Numbered from the stretch's first letter, positions 6,946-17,339 are shown. The stretch: DNA of 64,000 nt from G965247265 sp965247265 (GCA_965247265.1 OZ252002.1:186001-250000); one strand, 5' to 3'. Notes: a model not told the origin generated them from the sequence alone. Numbers and translations: made by a program.

Positions 6946-7424
6946 GACTGATTATCCAGAGCGGCTTTGAGGGAAGCTGGTGTAATGACGTGACCGGTAC
7001 TGGTGCCTGCAATTGCCACGGCGTCTGTGGCCAACTCCACCAGACCGGCAAGCTCAGTTGTCGCGGTACGCCGCCCCAACTGCCCGGCAGTAACGACGCC
7101 GTCACCGCTGGCACTATCGACTTCGACATCCGTGGCCAGTCGACAGGCGCCTTTATCCGTTTTCGTCGCGTCGGGCAAGAGCACGCGTGGGACTTTGGTT
7201 GCGGCATCGAGCGAGGCCACGCCGTTCGCCTGCCCCCGGCCAATGCGGACTGTTGGCACCTTGGCATTTGCATCAAGTTCACACACTCCGTCTGCAACGC
7301 CACGGGCAGAGATCAAGGTCTTAACCCGGTCAATCAGGCGTTTGAACATCGGTCGCGCTTGTGCTGGGTTATCGCTCCCAGCGTCGAAGTGGGTGGTATC
7401 CAGATCATCAATTGGCCAGGTCAT
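6942..7424 (-). CDS. Short phage tail-fibre-like protein A
   Basis: The 160-residue protein begins MTWPIDDLDTTHFD and carries two repeat-like segments: GRGQANGVASLD and ASGDGVVTAGQLGRRTA followed by ELAGLVELAT. The AGLVELAT-type motif is common in phage tail-fibre proteins. It is clearly paralogous to gene B just downstream, so a tandem duplication is likely. It starts 17 bp after the end of the J-like gene. It may decorate the tail tip or form part of the fibre. Nothing in the sequence identifies a receptor. Confidence 0.7.
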   Translation of the reverse strand: MTWPIDDLDTTHFDAGSDNPAQARPMFKRLIDRVKTLISARGVADGVCELDANAKVPTVRIGRGQANGVASLDAATKVPRVLLPDATKTDKGACRLATDVEVDSASGDGVVTAGQLGRRTATTELAGLVELATDAVAIAGTSTGHVITPASLKAALDNQS

Positions 7425-7441
7425 TGAGAATATTTCCTTGA

Positions 7442-10400
7442 TTAGGCTTGTATCCCACGCAAAACAGCATCCACAACGGCATCCTGTGCGGTGCCGTCAC
7501 GGTCGTAAATGCGAATCATGGTGGGGTTATTTTTTTGTTGAAGGTACCAAGACCAGCCGGGTCCGACTGACTGTAAAGTGATATCAAGGTCGGTCACGCG
7601 TGCCAGGCTTGTAGGGATTGTGCGACCGGTCTCGGCCGAGCCCTCCCAATCGCTGGTGTCTACATCCAAAAACTTTTCGGTACTTGCGGTGCCAAGAATC
7701 TGATAGCAGAGATTGTCCAGCGAAAGCTGTGTTGAACCGTCTCCAGCCAAGCTCCAGCGCAGTTGTAAGTGTTGGGCCGTCAACAGGGTGTTGTCGAGAT
7801 AGGACTCCCAGGATGCCTGAGCCAGTGCTTCGGCGCTGTCAGCAGTGCGAATTTCAAACGTCACATCGTTGTCGGTTTCAGCAGACCATGCAATGGAAAA
7901 CGGTAGCTCCGTGCCGAGATCAACCGGCTCGGATTCATAACGCATCAGAGACACCCCGTCATCGCCGTCGCCAAGGGACCATGAGCTCCAATCTGCCCAG
8001 GAATTGAGGTCATCCCAGGTGTAGTTGCCAGCACCTTCGAGCGCATCCCGACCGTCATCTGACCGGACCGTATCGGTTAAGGTACCCGGCCAACCACGGG
8101 CCGTCGGACAGGCCCACAGGAATGTTTCACCCAGACGCGGGTTGGGCAGTTCAGCGATGATCCAGGCGGACGTCGAAAGGTTACCCGAAGTATCCTCGGC
8201 TCGAATGGTGAAGGTCCAGGACCCTGCGGGCGGCTCGTTGGTTTCATACGGCGATGAGACCAACAACCCATGATGCAAAGGCGTCATCGCGTCCCAATCG
8301 GGTGTGATGCCGGTCTGTGTTTCGGTATATCGAATACGCACTCCAGCAAGATCAACATCCTGCGGTGCCTGCCAGCGAAACCGGCGTGTACCGTCGCCCC
8401 AGATGTCCAGAAGAAAGTTACCGGGCACACCAGGCGAAGCACTCTTGCCCACGACCTCATAGGTTGTGCTGTAAGGGGCTCCGAGGGTGACGGTCTCACT
8501 CCGGGTACGATGACGATTTCAATCTTGCCTAGGTGCGTGCTGCTCCATTGTGTGCGAGTAGCACCATCGTGCATGGTGGCCACGATCGCACCATCGACAT
8601 ACACGACTCCGCCGCGCCAGTCGCCCTCAACTGCAACCGCAGCATGAATACGTGTTACGAATCCGTGTCCGGCCCGTATCAATATTTCGCTAAACGTTGC
8701 GCTAATGATTTTTGGAGGTTGGTAATGCAGCTTTGGCAAAGCCGTATTGCCAGGTAGTGTAGCCGCGGCGTAATACTCGGGCAGTTCGTCAATGGCCTCC
8801 AGCCGTACCCGGCTACCGTTGACCGGCTCCACTGCAACAATCTTGACTTTTTTGGGTTCACCCGCAGTGCCGTACCAGCGCCAGTGACAATCCATTGGTT
8901 CCAGTGTGTCCACACCCTGTGGTGCGGTCGGCAATGCGCTTTCCAATATCAGCTCTTGGCTGGGTTCACCTGCCACAGCACCGGGAGCACGGCTGGCTGT
9001 ACTTTGGTGCATCTGTCCGTCCGGCAATCGGATGGCCAGCATCGGGTTATTCTCGTCAGGGTCAACGGACCGGTTCAGGCGCACGCGGTTTAAGCCGTAG
9101 TCGGCCTGCTCCAGGCGGCCGGTGACTCCTCCGTCAATCAAGGTGTGTGTCACCCACACCACATCACCACGTCGCACAGTCAATCCCTCGGCCCCGACCT
9201 CCCATACCATGCGCCGCCGGTGATATTTTTGACGTGCGGCCTGGAGATTACATGCCTGTTGCGCCTGGGTTCGGCTGGTCACGCCAGGGAGACTCAGCGT
9301 GGCAATGGATTTTGGTCCCACAATTCCAGGCACCACACGCTGGACGGAATCCTGCTGCCAGTCTAAATCCGGGTTGACGTATCTGTACACAATTTCTTCG
9401 GCCGCCTCCTCACCTGTCCAGCGCCAGGCAAATGAGCCAGCTACGATGGATGCGGGGGTAAACAGTGCGGTCACGGGCTTATCAGGAGCATCCCAGACAA
9501 CTCCCAGTTTCCCGGCCGCCCAATCTATACTGGCACGTCCGCACTGAGCGATTGTCCTAAGCGTCTGTTCAGCCGTCTGTGGACGCGTCAATATCAGGTC
9601 GCACTCCAGATTATTGCTGTTGCACCATTTCCCCCAGGCGATGATCGATGCATCATCGATCATGCTACCCGGCAAGCCTGCACCGGCTATCAGGCGCTCA
9701 GACGAATCTCTCCAACCCTGTGCGAACGCACGGAATAGCCACGCCGGATTTGAGGTCGCTTGCGCTGTACCCCACTGGTCATTTGAATAAACAGCAACTT
9801 TCTGCTGCACAATGGCTGTGAATTTGTCCAGTCGACCATGAATCTGCCTGGACGCTCTGATTCGTAATGCGGTGCGGTTTTGCGCCTCGTACAGAGCGGC
9901 ATCGATGGCGTAGCTGGAAATCGACTCAAGGGTGATGAAATTTTTTGCCCCACGATTCTCCGGCATGGCACTCACGAGCTTCACGCGCACATCGTATTGT
10001 TTTGATGGATCAAGCGTTAATGTATAGGTGTAGCGAAACAGATCCAGAATACTGTTCCCAATCTCCACCCTGTCTGACACCCAGGGATCGGATGATTCAT
10101 GCTCACGATACTCAATTGTCATCGGGTGAGACCGGTAACGTGCGGCACCGCCGCTTCCTGAACCACCTTGATAATAGATGACGGCGCTGAAATTCAGTTT
10201 GACCCTGGTCGTGTTTACCTGCGCCGTGCGTGTGATCCAGCTATCACTCTCCAGCTCGCCTCCAGCCTCCGTGGCTACATTGCCCGCGACGAGGGTAATG
10301 GCTTCTCCATTAGCATGCTGTATTTCGACATCCTCGTAACTGTCCAGTAATGTATTGCCGACGCGCATTTCAGACACGTCTAAATCACCTGGGCCAAAGT

Positions 10401-11067
10401 TGAAAATCTGGTTCAGATAGACATCGTCTCCTTCAAAGTCATTGTAGGGAGCGGCTGATAAATCAGGGAAGTCGCGATGTCGACCGAGCACCAACATTAG
10501 TGGCTCATTCGGACGTGCGCGGTTCGCACCGCCCGTCAGGCTGTAAAGTGTTTTCGGCTGAGCCCCACCCGGCAACTCTGGTGTGAGTGGCGGGAACAGG
10601 GCGTTGATGATCAGTCCGCCGGCAAGCGTAATTCCGGCAGTCACACCGGAAATTAAACCTGCACTTGCGGTCGCTGGCAGCGGTGCCGGGGCAGCAAAGG
10701 GAGCTGCGAACAATAATGCCAGCGTCAGTACGGTAGCCACCGGGTTGCTGTCACCTCCCTGCGCCAATGCGCGCAGGGTAACTATGCTGCCGGCCGTCAG
10801 TGAAATATCCCACTGCTGCATGGGAATCACCACGCCGTTCATTGAGGCGATGACCCCGCCGGGGGGCGGTACCGGAAAGATGTGGTGGATAGCCTCGCGT
10901 AACGTGCGTGCGGCAGTAAGTTGTATTGCAGTGGTATTTCGTCCTTCTGCGGTGAGCGGGTGCGGCCAGGCATCAATGAAAACCCCGGCAGGCGGGTGAC
11001 TTTCTCTGTACTCCTGACAGAGAAGTGGGTGGTGTGCGTCCGGGGCCGGCAACATCAGCTGATCCAT
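7442..11067 (-). pseudogene. TipJ/lambda gpJ-like tail tip protein, one frameshift
   Basis: The gene would encode about 1,200 residues. Residues 1-110 resemble a beta-grasp domain like lambda gpI (TLREAIHHIF, VTLRALAQGG). A hydrophobic segment with many alanines follows at about 115-165, then a long J-like body (GGANRARPNEP, GDLDVSEMRVGN, CGRASIDWAAGKLGVVWD) that folds into the tail hub, and fibronectin-like C-terminal parts (RFRWQAPQDVDLAGVRIRY). One reading frame stops being sensible near 8505; the continuation (SETVTLGAPYSTTYEVVGKS) is in another frame, so a one-base change lies around 8499-8506 beside a GGG run. Such proteins sit at the tail tip and set host range. The start overlaps the NlpC gene by 13 bp. 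Confidence 0.75.
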
Positions 11068-11505
11068 TTATACACCCCTGTCACTTCCAGCCCGTGCGCA
11101 TTCAGGTTGCGCAGCGGATGCAGGCACACCCCGGCGCTGGCCAGATGGTGCAACACATACCCCTCGTCTTCACGGGCAACATATAATCCGATGTGATGCC
11201 CGAACGCAGATTTACGTCCCCGCTGCACGCATCATCACACAATCGCCGTCCGTCGTCGTCTCGCGCGGTTCCAACGCCCGGATAAAATCACCGGAGATTT
11301 GCACGACTTGCTTATCACGTGCGCGGGTCGTGGCAGCAGCCCGCAGTTCTTGCGGCACATCCCCTGAAATTTCGGCATTCGCCGCTGCCGGAAGACTTAT
11401 TTTGCATCCAAACTGCTCATGCAATACAAGCTGGACAAATGAAACGCAGTCCATGTCGTTCCAACGCCCGACGTAGTATTCCGTCCAGTGAAGCCGGGCA
11501 GGCAC
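11055..11505 (-). pseudogene. NlpC/P60 tail-tip peptidase (lambda gpK-like), one frameshift
   Basis: From a GTG at 11505 the frame gives PARLHWTEYY and the catalytic-cysteine segment MDCVSFVQ. It runs into TAA just after DGDCVMMRAAG. Shifting one base in the CCCC run at 11218-11221 restores GRKSAFGHHIGLYVA, which carries the expected catalytic histidine, and reads through to TGA at 11055. The restored protein (about 150 residues) is a cell-wall-cleaving tail-tip hydrolase. It precedes J exactly as K precedes I and J in lambda. Its GTG overlaps the stop of the truncated frame before it (TAGTG). Confidence 0.72.
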
Positions 11506-11540
11506 TAAAACAGCCCCGGTGAAGTGCGCACATCGTAACG
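11505..11540 (-). pseudogene. C-terminal remnant of the preceding phage tail gene (gpL position), joined to pilT
   Basis: The last codons before the NlpC gene read RYDVRTSPGLF and a TAG. They are not PilT sequence, because PilT should continue after VHRDTL with a glycine-phenylalanine segment. They lie where lambda-like tails have gene L. They are probably the tail end of that phage gene, fused in frame by the recombination that placed the island inside pilT. The fragment is too short to identify by itself. Confidence 0.45.
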
Positions 11541-12090
11541 CAGTGTGTCACGATGAACTTTACGTTGGTTAACTAAACTTTTCTTACTTTCATGAACAAA
11601 TTCTATTGGATCTTCAATGGTTAGAATATGGCTATATTCATTTTCATTTTTATGATCCATCATTGCAGCAAGCGTTGTTGACTTTCCAGACCCTGTTGGT
11701 CCTGTGACTAACACTAACCCGCGCGGATAACTCGAAATCTCAGCAAAAATTTTTAGGGCAATTTAAATCTTCAAGTGTAAGAATTTTACTTGGTATAGTT
11801 CGAAAAACTGCTCCAGCACCGCGATTTTGATTAAATGCATTTACACGAAATCGCGCTAATCCAGGAATCTCAAAAGAAAAATCAGTTTCAAAATATTCTT
11901 CGTAATCTTTTCGTTGTTTATCATTCATGATGTCATACACCATTTCATGAATTTGGCGATGCTCCATTGCAGGAACATTAATACGCCGAACATCTCCATC
12001 GACTCGAATCATCGGCGGAACACCTGCGGAGAGGTGTAAGTCTGAAGCGCCATTTTTGACGCTAAAAGCAAGCAACTGCGAAATGTCCAC
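11541..12090 (-). pseudogene. pilT: pilT, truncated at the island border and frameshifted
   Basis: The N-terminal half of the type IV pilus retraction ATPase is clear: MDISQLLAF, SDLHLSAG, the Walker A GPTGSGKST and the EDPIEFVH segment. The frame slips at the run AAAAATTTTT (11745-11754); removing one A restores PKIFAEISSYPRG before LVTGPTG. After KVHRDTL the gene ends abruptly at about 11541 and phage DNA begins, so Walker B, the His box and all later parts are absent. In related bacteria pilU follows; it is not here. Divergent yggS-proC-yggT next door confirms the locus. A cell with only this copy could not retract pili. Confidence 0.85.
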
Positions 12091-12384
12091 GAATACTCCT
12101 TTATTTAGCTCTGTTGAACATGCGTGGTATATTTATTTCCTGTGATTAACCCTTCATGCCTCAGTCAGTTAGAAGCAGAACGGCTTGGACATATAACCCA
12201 AATATATATGGAGTTGAGTTGACAGACTGCAACTAAGGTTTGATTCACGACGAGCAGAATCATTATTACGACTAGCTGCTTCTTGCTAAAATTATCCATA
12301 AAAGCCTTTATGCAATTTGCTGCGTTTATAACCATAATTAATACACACCTTTAATATACAGTTCGCATATAAGTGAAAGTATCC

Positions 12385-13080
12385 ATGAGCTCAGAAATAG
12401 GTTCACGTCTAAAAAGTGTAAAAGCGGTAATCAGTCAGATAGAAGCCAAGCATGAAAGATTACCGGGCAGTGTTCGCTTATTGGCTGTAAGCAAAACTAA
12501 ATCAATAGAAGAAATTCAAATTGCAGTACAAGCTGGCCAACAAGAATTTGGTGAGAATTATGTTCAGGAAGCCATTGAAAAAATTGTTGCCCTGGAGAGC
12601 AAAAAACTATGTTGGCATTTTATTGGGCCCATTCAAAAAAATAAAACAAAACTCATTGCAGAATATTTTGATTGGGTGCACAGCGTTGATCGTAAAATTA
12701 TTGCAGAAAGATTAAATAATCAACGACCACCTTCATTACCGCCATTGCAAATATGTTTACAAGTTAATTTAGACAACGAAGCATCTAAATCAGGCGTGGG
12801 AATTGACCAAGTATTTAATTTAGCTAAATGGGTACAAAATCTTCCTCGATTAAATTTACGTGGTTTAATGACAATTCCTAGAGCAACTAATGATACTATT
12901 CAACAATGCAAACAATTTGCGAAACTGAGACATCTTCTTCAAAATATTAATGAATCGGGAATTAGCCTTGATACATTGTCAATGGGTATGAGTGGAGACT
13001 TTGAATCAGCAATTAAAGAAGGTGCATCAATAGTTCGTATTGGAACTGCAATATTTGGTGAACGAACAAAATCTAAATGA
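12385..13080 (+). CDS. yggS: YggS/PROSC-type pyridoxal phosphate homeostasis protein
   Basis: The 231-residue protein is a small single-domain PLP-binding TIM barrel. The PLP lysine is in LLAVSKTKS near the N-terminus. EFGENYVQEA, WHFIGPIQKNK, GLMTIP, LSMGMSGDF and IRIGTAIFG are family signatures. YggS balances PLP and amino acid pools and has no known catalytic turnover. I start at ATG 12385; a GTG four codons earlier is possible and no strong ribosome site separates them. Its stop overlaps the proC start (ATGA), which supports a yggS-proC-yggT operon divergent from pilT. Confidence 0.93.
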   Translation: MSSEIGSRLKSVKAVISQIEAKHERLPGSVRLLAVSKTKSIEEIQIAVQAGQQEFGENYVQEAIEKIVALESKKLCWHFIGPIQKNKTKLIAEYFDWVHSVDRKIIAERLNNQRPPSLPPLQICLQVNLDNEASKSGVGIDQVFNLAKWVQNLPRLNLRGLMTIPRATNDTIQQCKQFAKLRHLLQNINESGISLDTLSMGMSGDFESAIKEGASIVRIGTAIFGERTKSK

Positions 13081-13937
13081 ATCAAAGCATTGAAAATTTA
13101 AACATCGCTTTTATTGGGGGTGGCAATATGGGCCAAGCCTTGATTGAAGGCTTACTTAAAAGTGGTTGGCTTGCTGTTAATATTAGTGTCATTGATACCG
13201 ATTCATCTATTTGCTCGAACTTAGAAAAGAAATTCCCACAATGCCATGTTTATTCACAAACTGAAGCTGCGCTCAACATTTCGGAAATCGTCGTCTTAGC
13301 TGTTAAACCACAAGTTATGCAACTGGCCTGTGAACAAATTGCGGAGCCATGCCAATCTAAACGCCCACTGGTAATTTCCATAGCAGCAGGCATCACCTTA
13401 AAAAGAATCGATGAATGGCTAGGCGGAGAGTTGCCCATTGTTCGTTGCATGCCAAACACACCGGCACTTGTTCAATCTGGAACGACTGCACTTTTTGCAA
13501 ATACTGAGGTATCTGATGAACAACGCGAAATTACACAAACTATTTTAGATTGTGTTGGCTCAACATTATGGATGAATGATGAATCCTTGCTGGATGTCGT
13601 TACTGCTATTTCAGGAAGTGGTCCTGCTTATTTCTTTTATTTGATAGAGGCCATGATGGAGACAGGTCAATCACTTGGCTTAAGTGAATCTCAGGTTCGA
13701 CAGCTTACTATTGATACTGCCACAGGGACTGCAAAATTAATTAAAGTAACGGGCAAACATCCCAATGAATTACGTCATGCGGTAACATCAAAAGGTGGTA
13801 CAACAGAAGCGGCTATTGAGACACTAGAACAAGGTGATGTAAAAAAAATCATTGCCACAGCAGTTGAAAATGCTGCAAAAAAATCACAGCAATTAGCTAA
13901 TACAGGTTCTGATACTAACAATAAGAATGAAAAATAA
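13077..13937 (+). CDS. proC: Pyrroline-5-carboxylate reductase
   Basis: The 286-residue enzyme reduces 1-pyrroline-5-carboxylate to L-proline with NAD(P)H in the cytoplasm. The N-terminal Rossmann fold opens with AFIGGGNMGQALIEGL. VVLAVKPQ and VRCMPNTPALV follow, and the C-terminal dimer helix bundle contains SGSGPAYFF and LRHAVTSKGGTTEAA. Length and motifs are normal. It overlaps yggS by 4 bp and is followed 2 bp later by yggT. Confidence 0.95.
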   Translation: MNQSIENLNIAFIGGGNMGQALIEGLLKSGWLAVNISVIDTDSSICSNLEKKFPQCHVYSQTEAALNISEIVVLAVKPQVMQLACEQIAEPCQSKRPLVISIAAGITLKRIDEWLGGELPIVRCMPNTPALVQSGTTALFANTEVSDEQREITQTILDCVGSTLWMNDESLLDVVTAISGSGPAYFFYLIEAMMETGQSLGLSESQVRQLTIDTATGTAKLIKVTGKHPNELRHAVTSKGGTTEAAIETLEQGDVKKIIATAVENAAKKSQQLANTGSDTNNKNEK

Positions 13938-13939
13938 TT

Positions 13940-14488
13940 ATGAGCGGCTTAATTAATGTAATTAGTTTCTTAATTCACATTGTAATTACTTTATATATTT
14001 ATGCAGTAATTATACGAATGATATTAGGCCTAGCAGGTGCAGATATTTATAACCCATTTTCGCAATTTATTATGACTATCACCAATCCTGTGCTTTTGCC
14101 CTTGAGAAAATTGATTCCGAGTATTCGTCGTATCGATACTGCAGCAGTATTATTAATATTATTTCTGAAATTTATAGAGCTATTTATCCGTAGTTATCTT
14201 GTAAGCAAGCAAGTAGTATTAGGCACCTTAATAATTCCAACAATACTGGGTGTTATTAATCTGGTTATCAATCTATTTATATTCTCAATTATTATATTGG
14301 TAATCATCAGCTGGATTGCGCCATTCATACAGAGTCAAAATAATCCCCTTGTTTCAATCTTACGAACAATTACAGAACCTTTATTACGTCCTGCAAGAAA
14401 ATATATCCCGCCAGTTGGTATGTTTGATCTTTCCCCGCTCGTGGTGCTAATTGCCTTATACTGTGTGCAAATATTTTTAAATTCTTAA
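13940..14488 (+). CDS. yggT: YggT family inner-membrane protein
   Basis: The 182-residue protein has two YGGT repeats, each with two hydrophobic helices and a conserved NP...PLR segment: NPVLLPLRKLIPS in the first repeat, then ISWIAPF and EPLLRPARKYIPP in the second. It is an integral membrane protein of uncertain function, placed behind proC in many gammaproteobacteria and linked to osmotic stress or envelope organisation. It is the last gene of the yggS operon; metX starts 90 bp on. Confidence 0.9.
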   Translation: MSGLINVISFLIHIVITLYIYAVIIRMILGLAGADIYNPFSQFIMTITNPVLLPLRKLIPSIRRIDTAAVLLILFLKFIELFIRSYLVSKQVVLGTLIIPTILGVINLVINLFIFSIIILVIISWIAPFIQSQNNPLVSILRTITEPLLRPARKYIPPVGMFDLSPLVVLIALYCVQIFLNS

Positions 14489-14578
14489 CTTGCTTACAAC
14501 GTGTTAAAAAACATTATGATTGCACGCTCTTGCTGCACTCATTACACTTAAAAAAATAATTAAATCATAGCCATTATT

Positions 14579-15715
14579 ATGTCTGATACTATTCCTGCTA
14601 ACTCAGTTGGGCTTGTAGAGACTCAACATAAAACATTCAAACAATCACTATCACTTGATTGTGGAAGAACGTTATCTGAATTCACTCTTGCCTATGAAAC
14701 GTATGGAAAGTTAAATAGTGACAAAAGTAATGCAATTTTAATTTGCCATGCGCTATCAGGTGATCAGCATGCAGCTGGCTACTATAAAAAAGAAGATCGC
14801 AAACCTGGTTGGTGGGACAATTGTATTGGTCCGAACAAACCTTTTGATACAAATCGATTTTTTGTTGTATGCCCTAACAATTTAGGCGGCTGCAAAGGCA
14901 GCAGTGGCCCGAATACAATCGACCCTGAAACAGGCACAATGTATGGCCCTGCATTCCCGCTTGTAACCGTACATGACTGGGTGATAAGCCAAAGTTATTT
15001 GGCTGACGGACTAGGTATTAAAGAATGGGCTGCCGTTATCGGTGGCAGTCTTGGAGGCATGCAAGTCATGCAATGGGCGATAGATTTTCCAAATCGCTTG
15101 CGCAACGCATTTGTTATCGCAGCGGCACCTAAACTCACTGCACAAAATATTGCATTTAATGAAGTTGCTCGTCAGGCAATTTTTGCTGATCCGGAATTTC
15201 ACCACGGTCGTTATTACGAGCACGACACTATTCCACGACAGGGGCTGATGCTAGCTCGTATGCTGGGACATATTACTTATCTTTCTGATGATGCAATGCG
15301 CGAAAAGTTTGGTCGCGATTTACGAGAAGGTAAGATTAATTTTGGATTCGATGTTGAGTTTCAGGTTGAAAGTTATTTGCGTTATCAAGGCAAATCATTT
15401 GTTGACCGATTTGATGCAAACACCTACCTTCTAATGACAAAGGTGTTAGATTATTTCGACCCCGCATTGAGTTTTGACAATAATTTATCAAAAGCCTTTA
15501 ATAAAACAGATGCAAATTTCCTCGTAATTTCTTTTACTGGAGACTGGAGATTCTCACCTTCTCGATCACGAGAAATTGTGCGAGATCTTGTTGCTGCCAG
15601 AAAAAAGGTGAGTTACGTGGAAATTGCAGCTGAGCTAGGACATGACGCATTTCTAACTGTAATTCCAGAATATCATGGCACATTGCATGCCTATATGGAC
15701 ACCATAAAGATATGA
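14579..15715 (+). CDS. metX: Homoserine O-acyltransferase
   Basis: The 378-residue alpha/beta-hydrolase acylates homoserine, the first committed step of methionine synthesis. AYETYGKLN and GPNTIDPETG are family sequences. The nucleophile serine is in GGSLGGMQ. The acid is in FTGDWRFSP, and the base is His in LGHDAFL. Whether acetyl- or succinyl-CoA is used cannot be read safely. The stop overlaps metW (ATGA), the usual coupling in Pseudomonas and relatives, where both are needed for activity. Confidence 0.93.
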   Translation: MSDTIPANSVGLVETQHKTFKQSLSLDCGRTLSEFTLAYETYGKLNSDKSNAILICHALSGDQHAAGYYKKEDRKPGWWDNCIGPNKPFDTNRFFVVCPNNLGGCKGSSGPNTIDPETGTMYGPAFPLVTVHDWVISQSYLADGLGIKEWAAVIGGSLGGMQVMQWAIDFPNRLRNAFVIAAAPKLTAQNIAFNEVARQAIFADPEFHHGRYYEHDTIPRQGLMLARMLGHITYLSDDAMREKFGRDLREGKINFGFDVEFQVESYLRYQGKSFVDRFDANTYLLMTKVLDYFDPALSFDNNLSKAFNKTDANFLVISFTGDWRFSPSRSREIVRDLVAARKKVSYVEIAAELGHDAFLTVIPEYHGTLHAYMDTIKI

Positions 15716-16326
15716 ACGAAAAGCTACGTCCAGACTTAGAAATAATATGCGATTGGATAAATCCTGATTCCCATATCTTAGATTTGGGTTGTGGTGATGG
15801 CGCTTTGCTCACCTATTTAAAAAAGACACGGAATGTAACAGGTTATGGATTGGAGCTTGACGAGGATAAATTAATTAAGTGCATCGACAACGGTGTACAA
15901 GTTATACACACAAACCTTGATGAGGGTATTACAGAATTTTTTGAGGTAAATTCATTTGATTATGTAGTTATGACACAAACACTTATGGCTATCCAATATC
16001 CTGAGAAATTACTTGAAGAAATGATGCGTATTGGCAAAGAGGGTATCGTCACCTTTCCAAATATGGCTCATTGGAAGAGTCGGTTTCAACTTAGCTTATG
16101 CGGGCATATGCCAGTTACTCGAACACTTCCTAACGAATGGTACAACACACCAAATATACATCTGTGTTCAATCAGTGACTTTGAAAGTTTATGCCAAAAA
16201 CTGAGTCTAAAAATTATACAACGCACAGCAACAGACCATGCTCATCGATATAGTTTAGGAGCAAAATTATTTCCTAATTTTCTTGGAGAGATCGCGCTTT
16301 ATCGATTTTGTAAAAATTCTTTGTGA
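15712..16326 (+). CDS. metW: MetW methionine biosynthesis methyltransferase-like protein
   Basis: The 204-residue protein has a class I SAM-binding fold with ILDLGCGDGALL near residue 22 and TFPNMAHWKSR, NEWYNTPNIHLCS characteristic of MetW. MetW is encoded beside metX and supports homoserine acylation in several proteobacteria, though its chemical role is unsettled. It overlaps metX by 4 bp. Confidence 0.93.
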   Translation: MNEKLRPDLEIICDWINPDSHILDLGCGDGALLTYLKKTRNVTGYGLELDEDKLIKCIDNGVQVIHTNLDEGITEFFEVNSFDYVVMTQTLMAIQYPEKLLEEMMRIGKEGIVTFPNMAHWKSRFQLSLCGHMPVTRTLPNEWYNTPNIHLCSISDFESLCQKLSLKIIQRTATDHAHRYSLGAKLFPNFLGEIALYRFCKNSL

Positions 16327-16516
16327 TTTTTTTACCTCTATTTATAGAAAAAGGATGACAGATCAGATTTTTTCGATACAATTAATTAAGTGAAAAAAAC
16401 GCAGAATTGGTAGCTTCTTCCCACTTTTTTTCATAATAACTATTGTATTTTTGTACTCGGTGCTTAATGATACGCCGACACAAAATTTTGTTTACCACTT
16501 ACTAGAGGATCTATGA

Positions 16517-16852
16517 ATGGCCGCTACAAAAAGTTCATCTACTTCCGCAAAAAAGCCCCCCACAAAATCTGAAATTCTTAATCAGATTGCTGCAGATACA
16601 AAACTTACACGTCAGGATGTTTCTGCTGTACTTGGGTCGCTAGAGGGTTTAATAGCTAAAGAATTAAAACCTCGCGGCGCAGGATATTTCAACCTACCCG
16701 GTTTATTGAAAATTAAAGTTGTAAAGAAACCAGCAAGAAAAGCACGCAAGGGCGTCAATCCGTTTACTGGCGAGGAAATGATGTTCAAAGCAAAGCCAGC
16801 AAGTAAAGGTGTAAAAGTATTGCCGCTTAAAGGCTTAAAAAGTATGGTTTAA
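16517..16852 (+). CDS. HU-family histone-like DNA-binding protein
   Basis: The 111-residue basic protein has a lysine/serine-rich N-terminal tail of about 17 residues, then an HU-like fold: SEILNQIAADTKLTRQDV for the helices and a beta-arm with GYFNLPGLLKIKV. The C-terminus is again lysine-rich (NPFTGEEMMFKAKPASK). It belongs to the HU-like group with an extended arm rather than to HupA/HupB. It probably binds and bends DNA. It is monocistronic, with ATG after AGAGGATC and a hairpin terminator right after the stop. Confidence 0.85.
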   Translation: MAATKSSSTSAKKPPTKSEILNQIAADTKLTRQDVSAVLGSLEGLIAKELKPRGAGYFNLPGLLKIKVVKKPARKARKGVNPFTGEEMMFKAKPASKGVKVLPLKGLKSMV

Positions 16853-16857
16853 ACATC

Positions 16858-16880
16858 AAGGGTGTTTACCCACCCTTTTT
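16858..16880. terminator. Hairpin terminator between HU-like gene and terB-like gene
   Basis: A 7-bp stem AAGGGTG/CACCCTT with a 6-base loop is followed by a T run on the plus strand, six bases after the HU-like stop. The A residues before the stem make it usable on the minus strand too. The next gene ends convergently at 16887, so it may serve both. Confidence 0.75.
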
Positions 16881-16886
16881 GTTCTC

Positions 16887-17339
16887 CTAGTCGGAGTCAA
16901 TCACTTTTAATTTGGTTTGGATAAAGTCACTGTGTGATAAGAACAGTAGGTCTGCTATTTTACGTATTTGATATTCTTCATATTTATCAAGTTTGTTATC
17001 GGCATATGCAACATGCCATAAATCCTGCAGTAGTAATTTTTTCTCTTCTGGACTGCACCCTTCATTAATTATTTTCACAAAAGGATATATAGATACATGA
17101 GATTCATGTTCTGTTAGCGCTAATTCTAACAAATTCTGGACTTCCTCATGACTAAACGAAAATCTTTTTTTCAATGCATCAGCAATTTCTTTGAGTTCTT
17201 CTTCTTGAATGTCGAAATCAGCTCGACTTACTTCTAACAGCAAAGCAGTTGCCGCTATATGCATTAATTGCCTATCATCAATCGTTTCTTGTTTAGCTGA
17301 AATTTTCTCTTGAATGAAATCCGCTATTGAATTAAACAT
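16887..17339 (-). CDS. TerB-family protein
   Basis: The 150-residue helical protein fits the TerB (tellurite resistance B-like) domain: LMHIAATALLLEVSRADFDIQEEE resembles the first acidic metal-binding helix, and LLQDLWHVAYADNKLDKYEE is the matching second one. Stand-alone TerB proteins of this sort are common in gammaproteobacteria and have no proven job; divalent metal binding is expected. ATG 17339 directly follows the hspQ stop (17341). The longer upstream frame overlaps hspQ and was rejected. The two form an operon. Confidence 0.8.
   Translation of the reverse strand: MFNSIADFIQEKISAKQETIDDRQLMHIAATALLLEVSRADFDIQEEELKEIADALKKRFSFSHEEVQNLLELALTEHESHVSIYPFVKIINEGCSPEEKKLLLQDLWHVAYADNKLDKYEEYQIRKIADLLFLSHSDFIQTKLKVIDSD

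Noticed and set aside
8533..9547. Several plus-strand frames of 60-82 codons inside the J-like gene
   Set aside because: They lie opposite a good J-like frame in GC-rich DNA, where long antisense frames are expected; none resembles a known protein.
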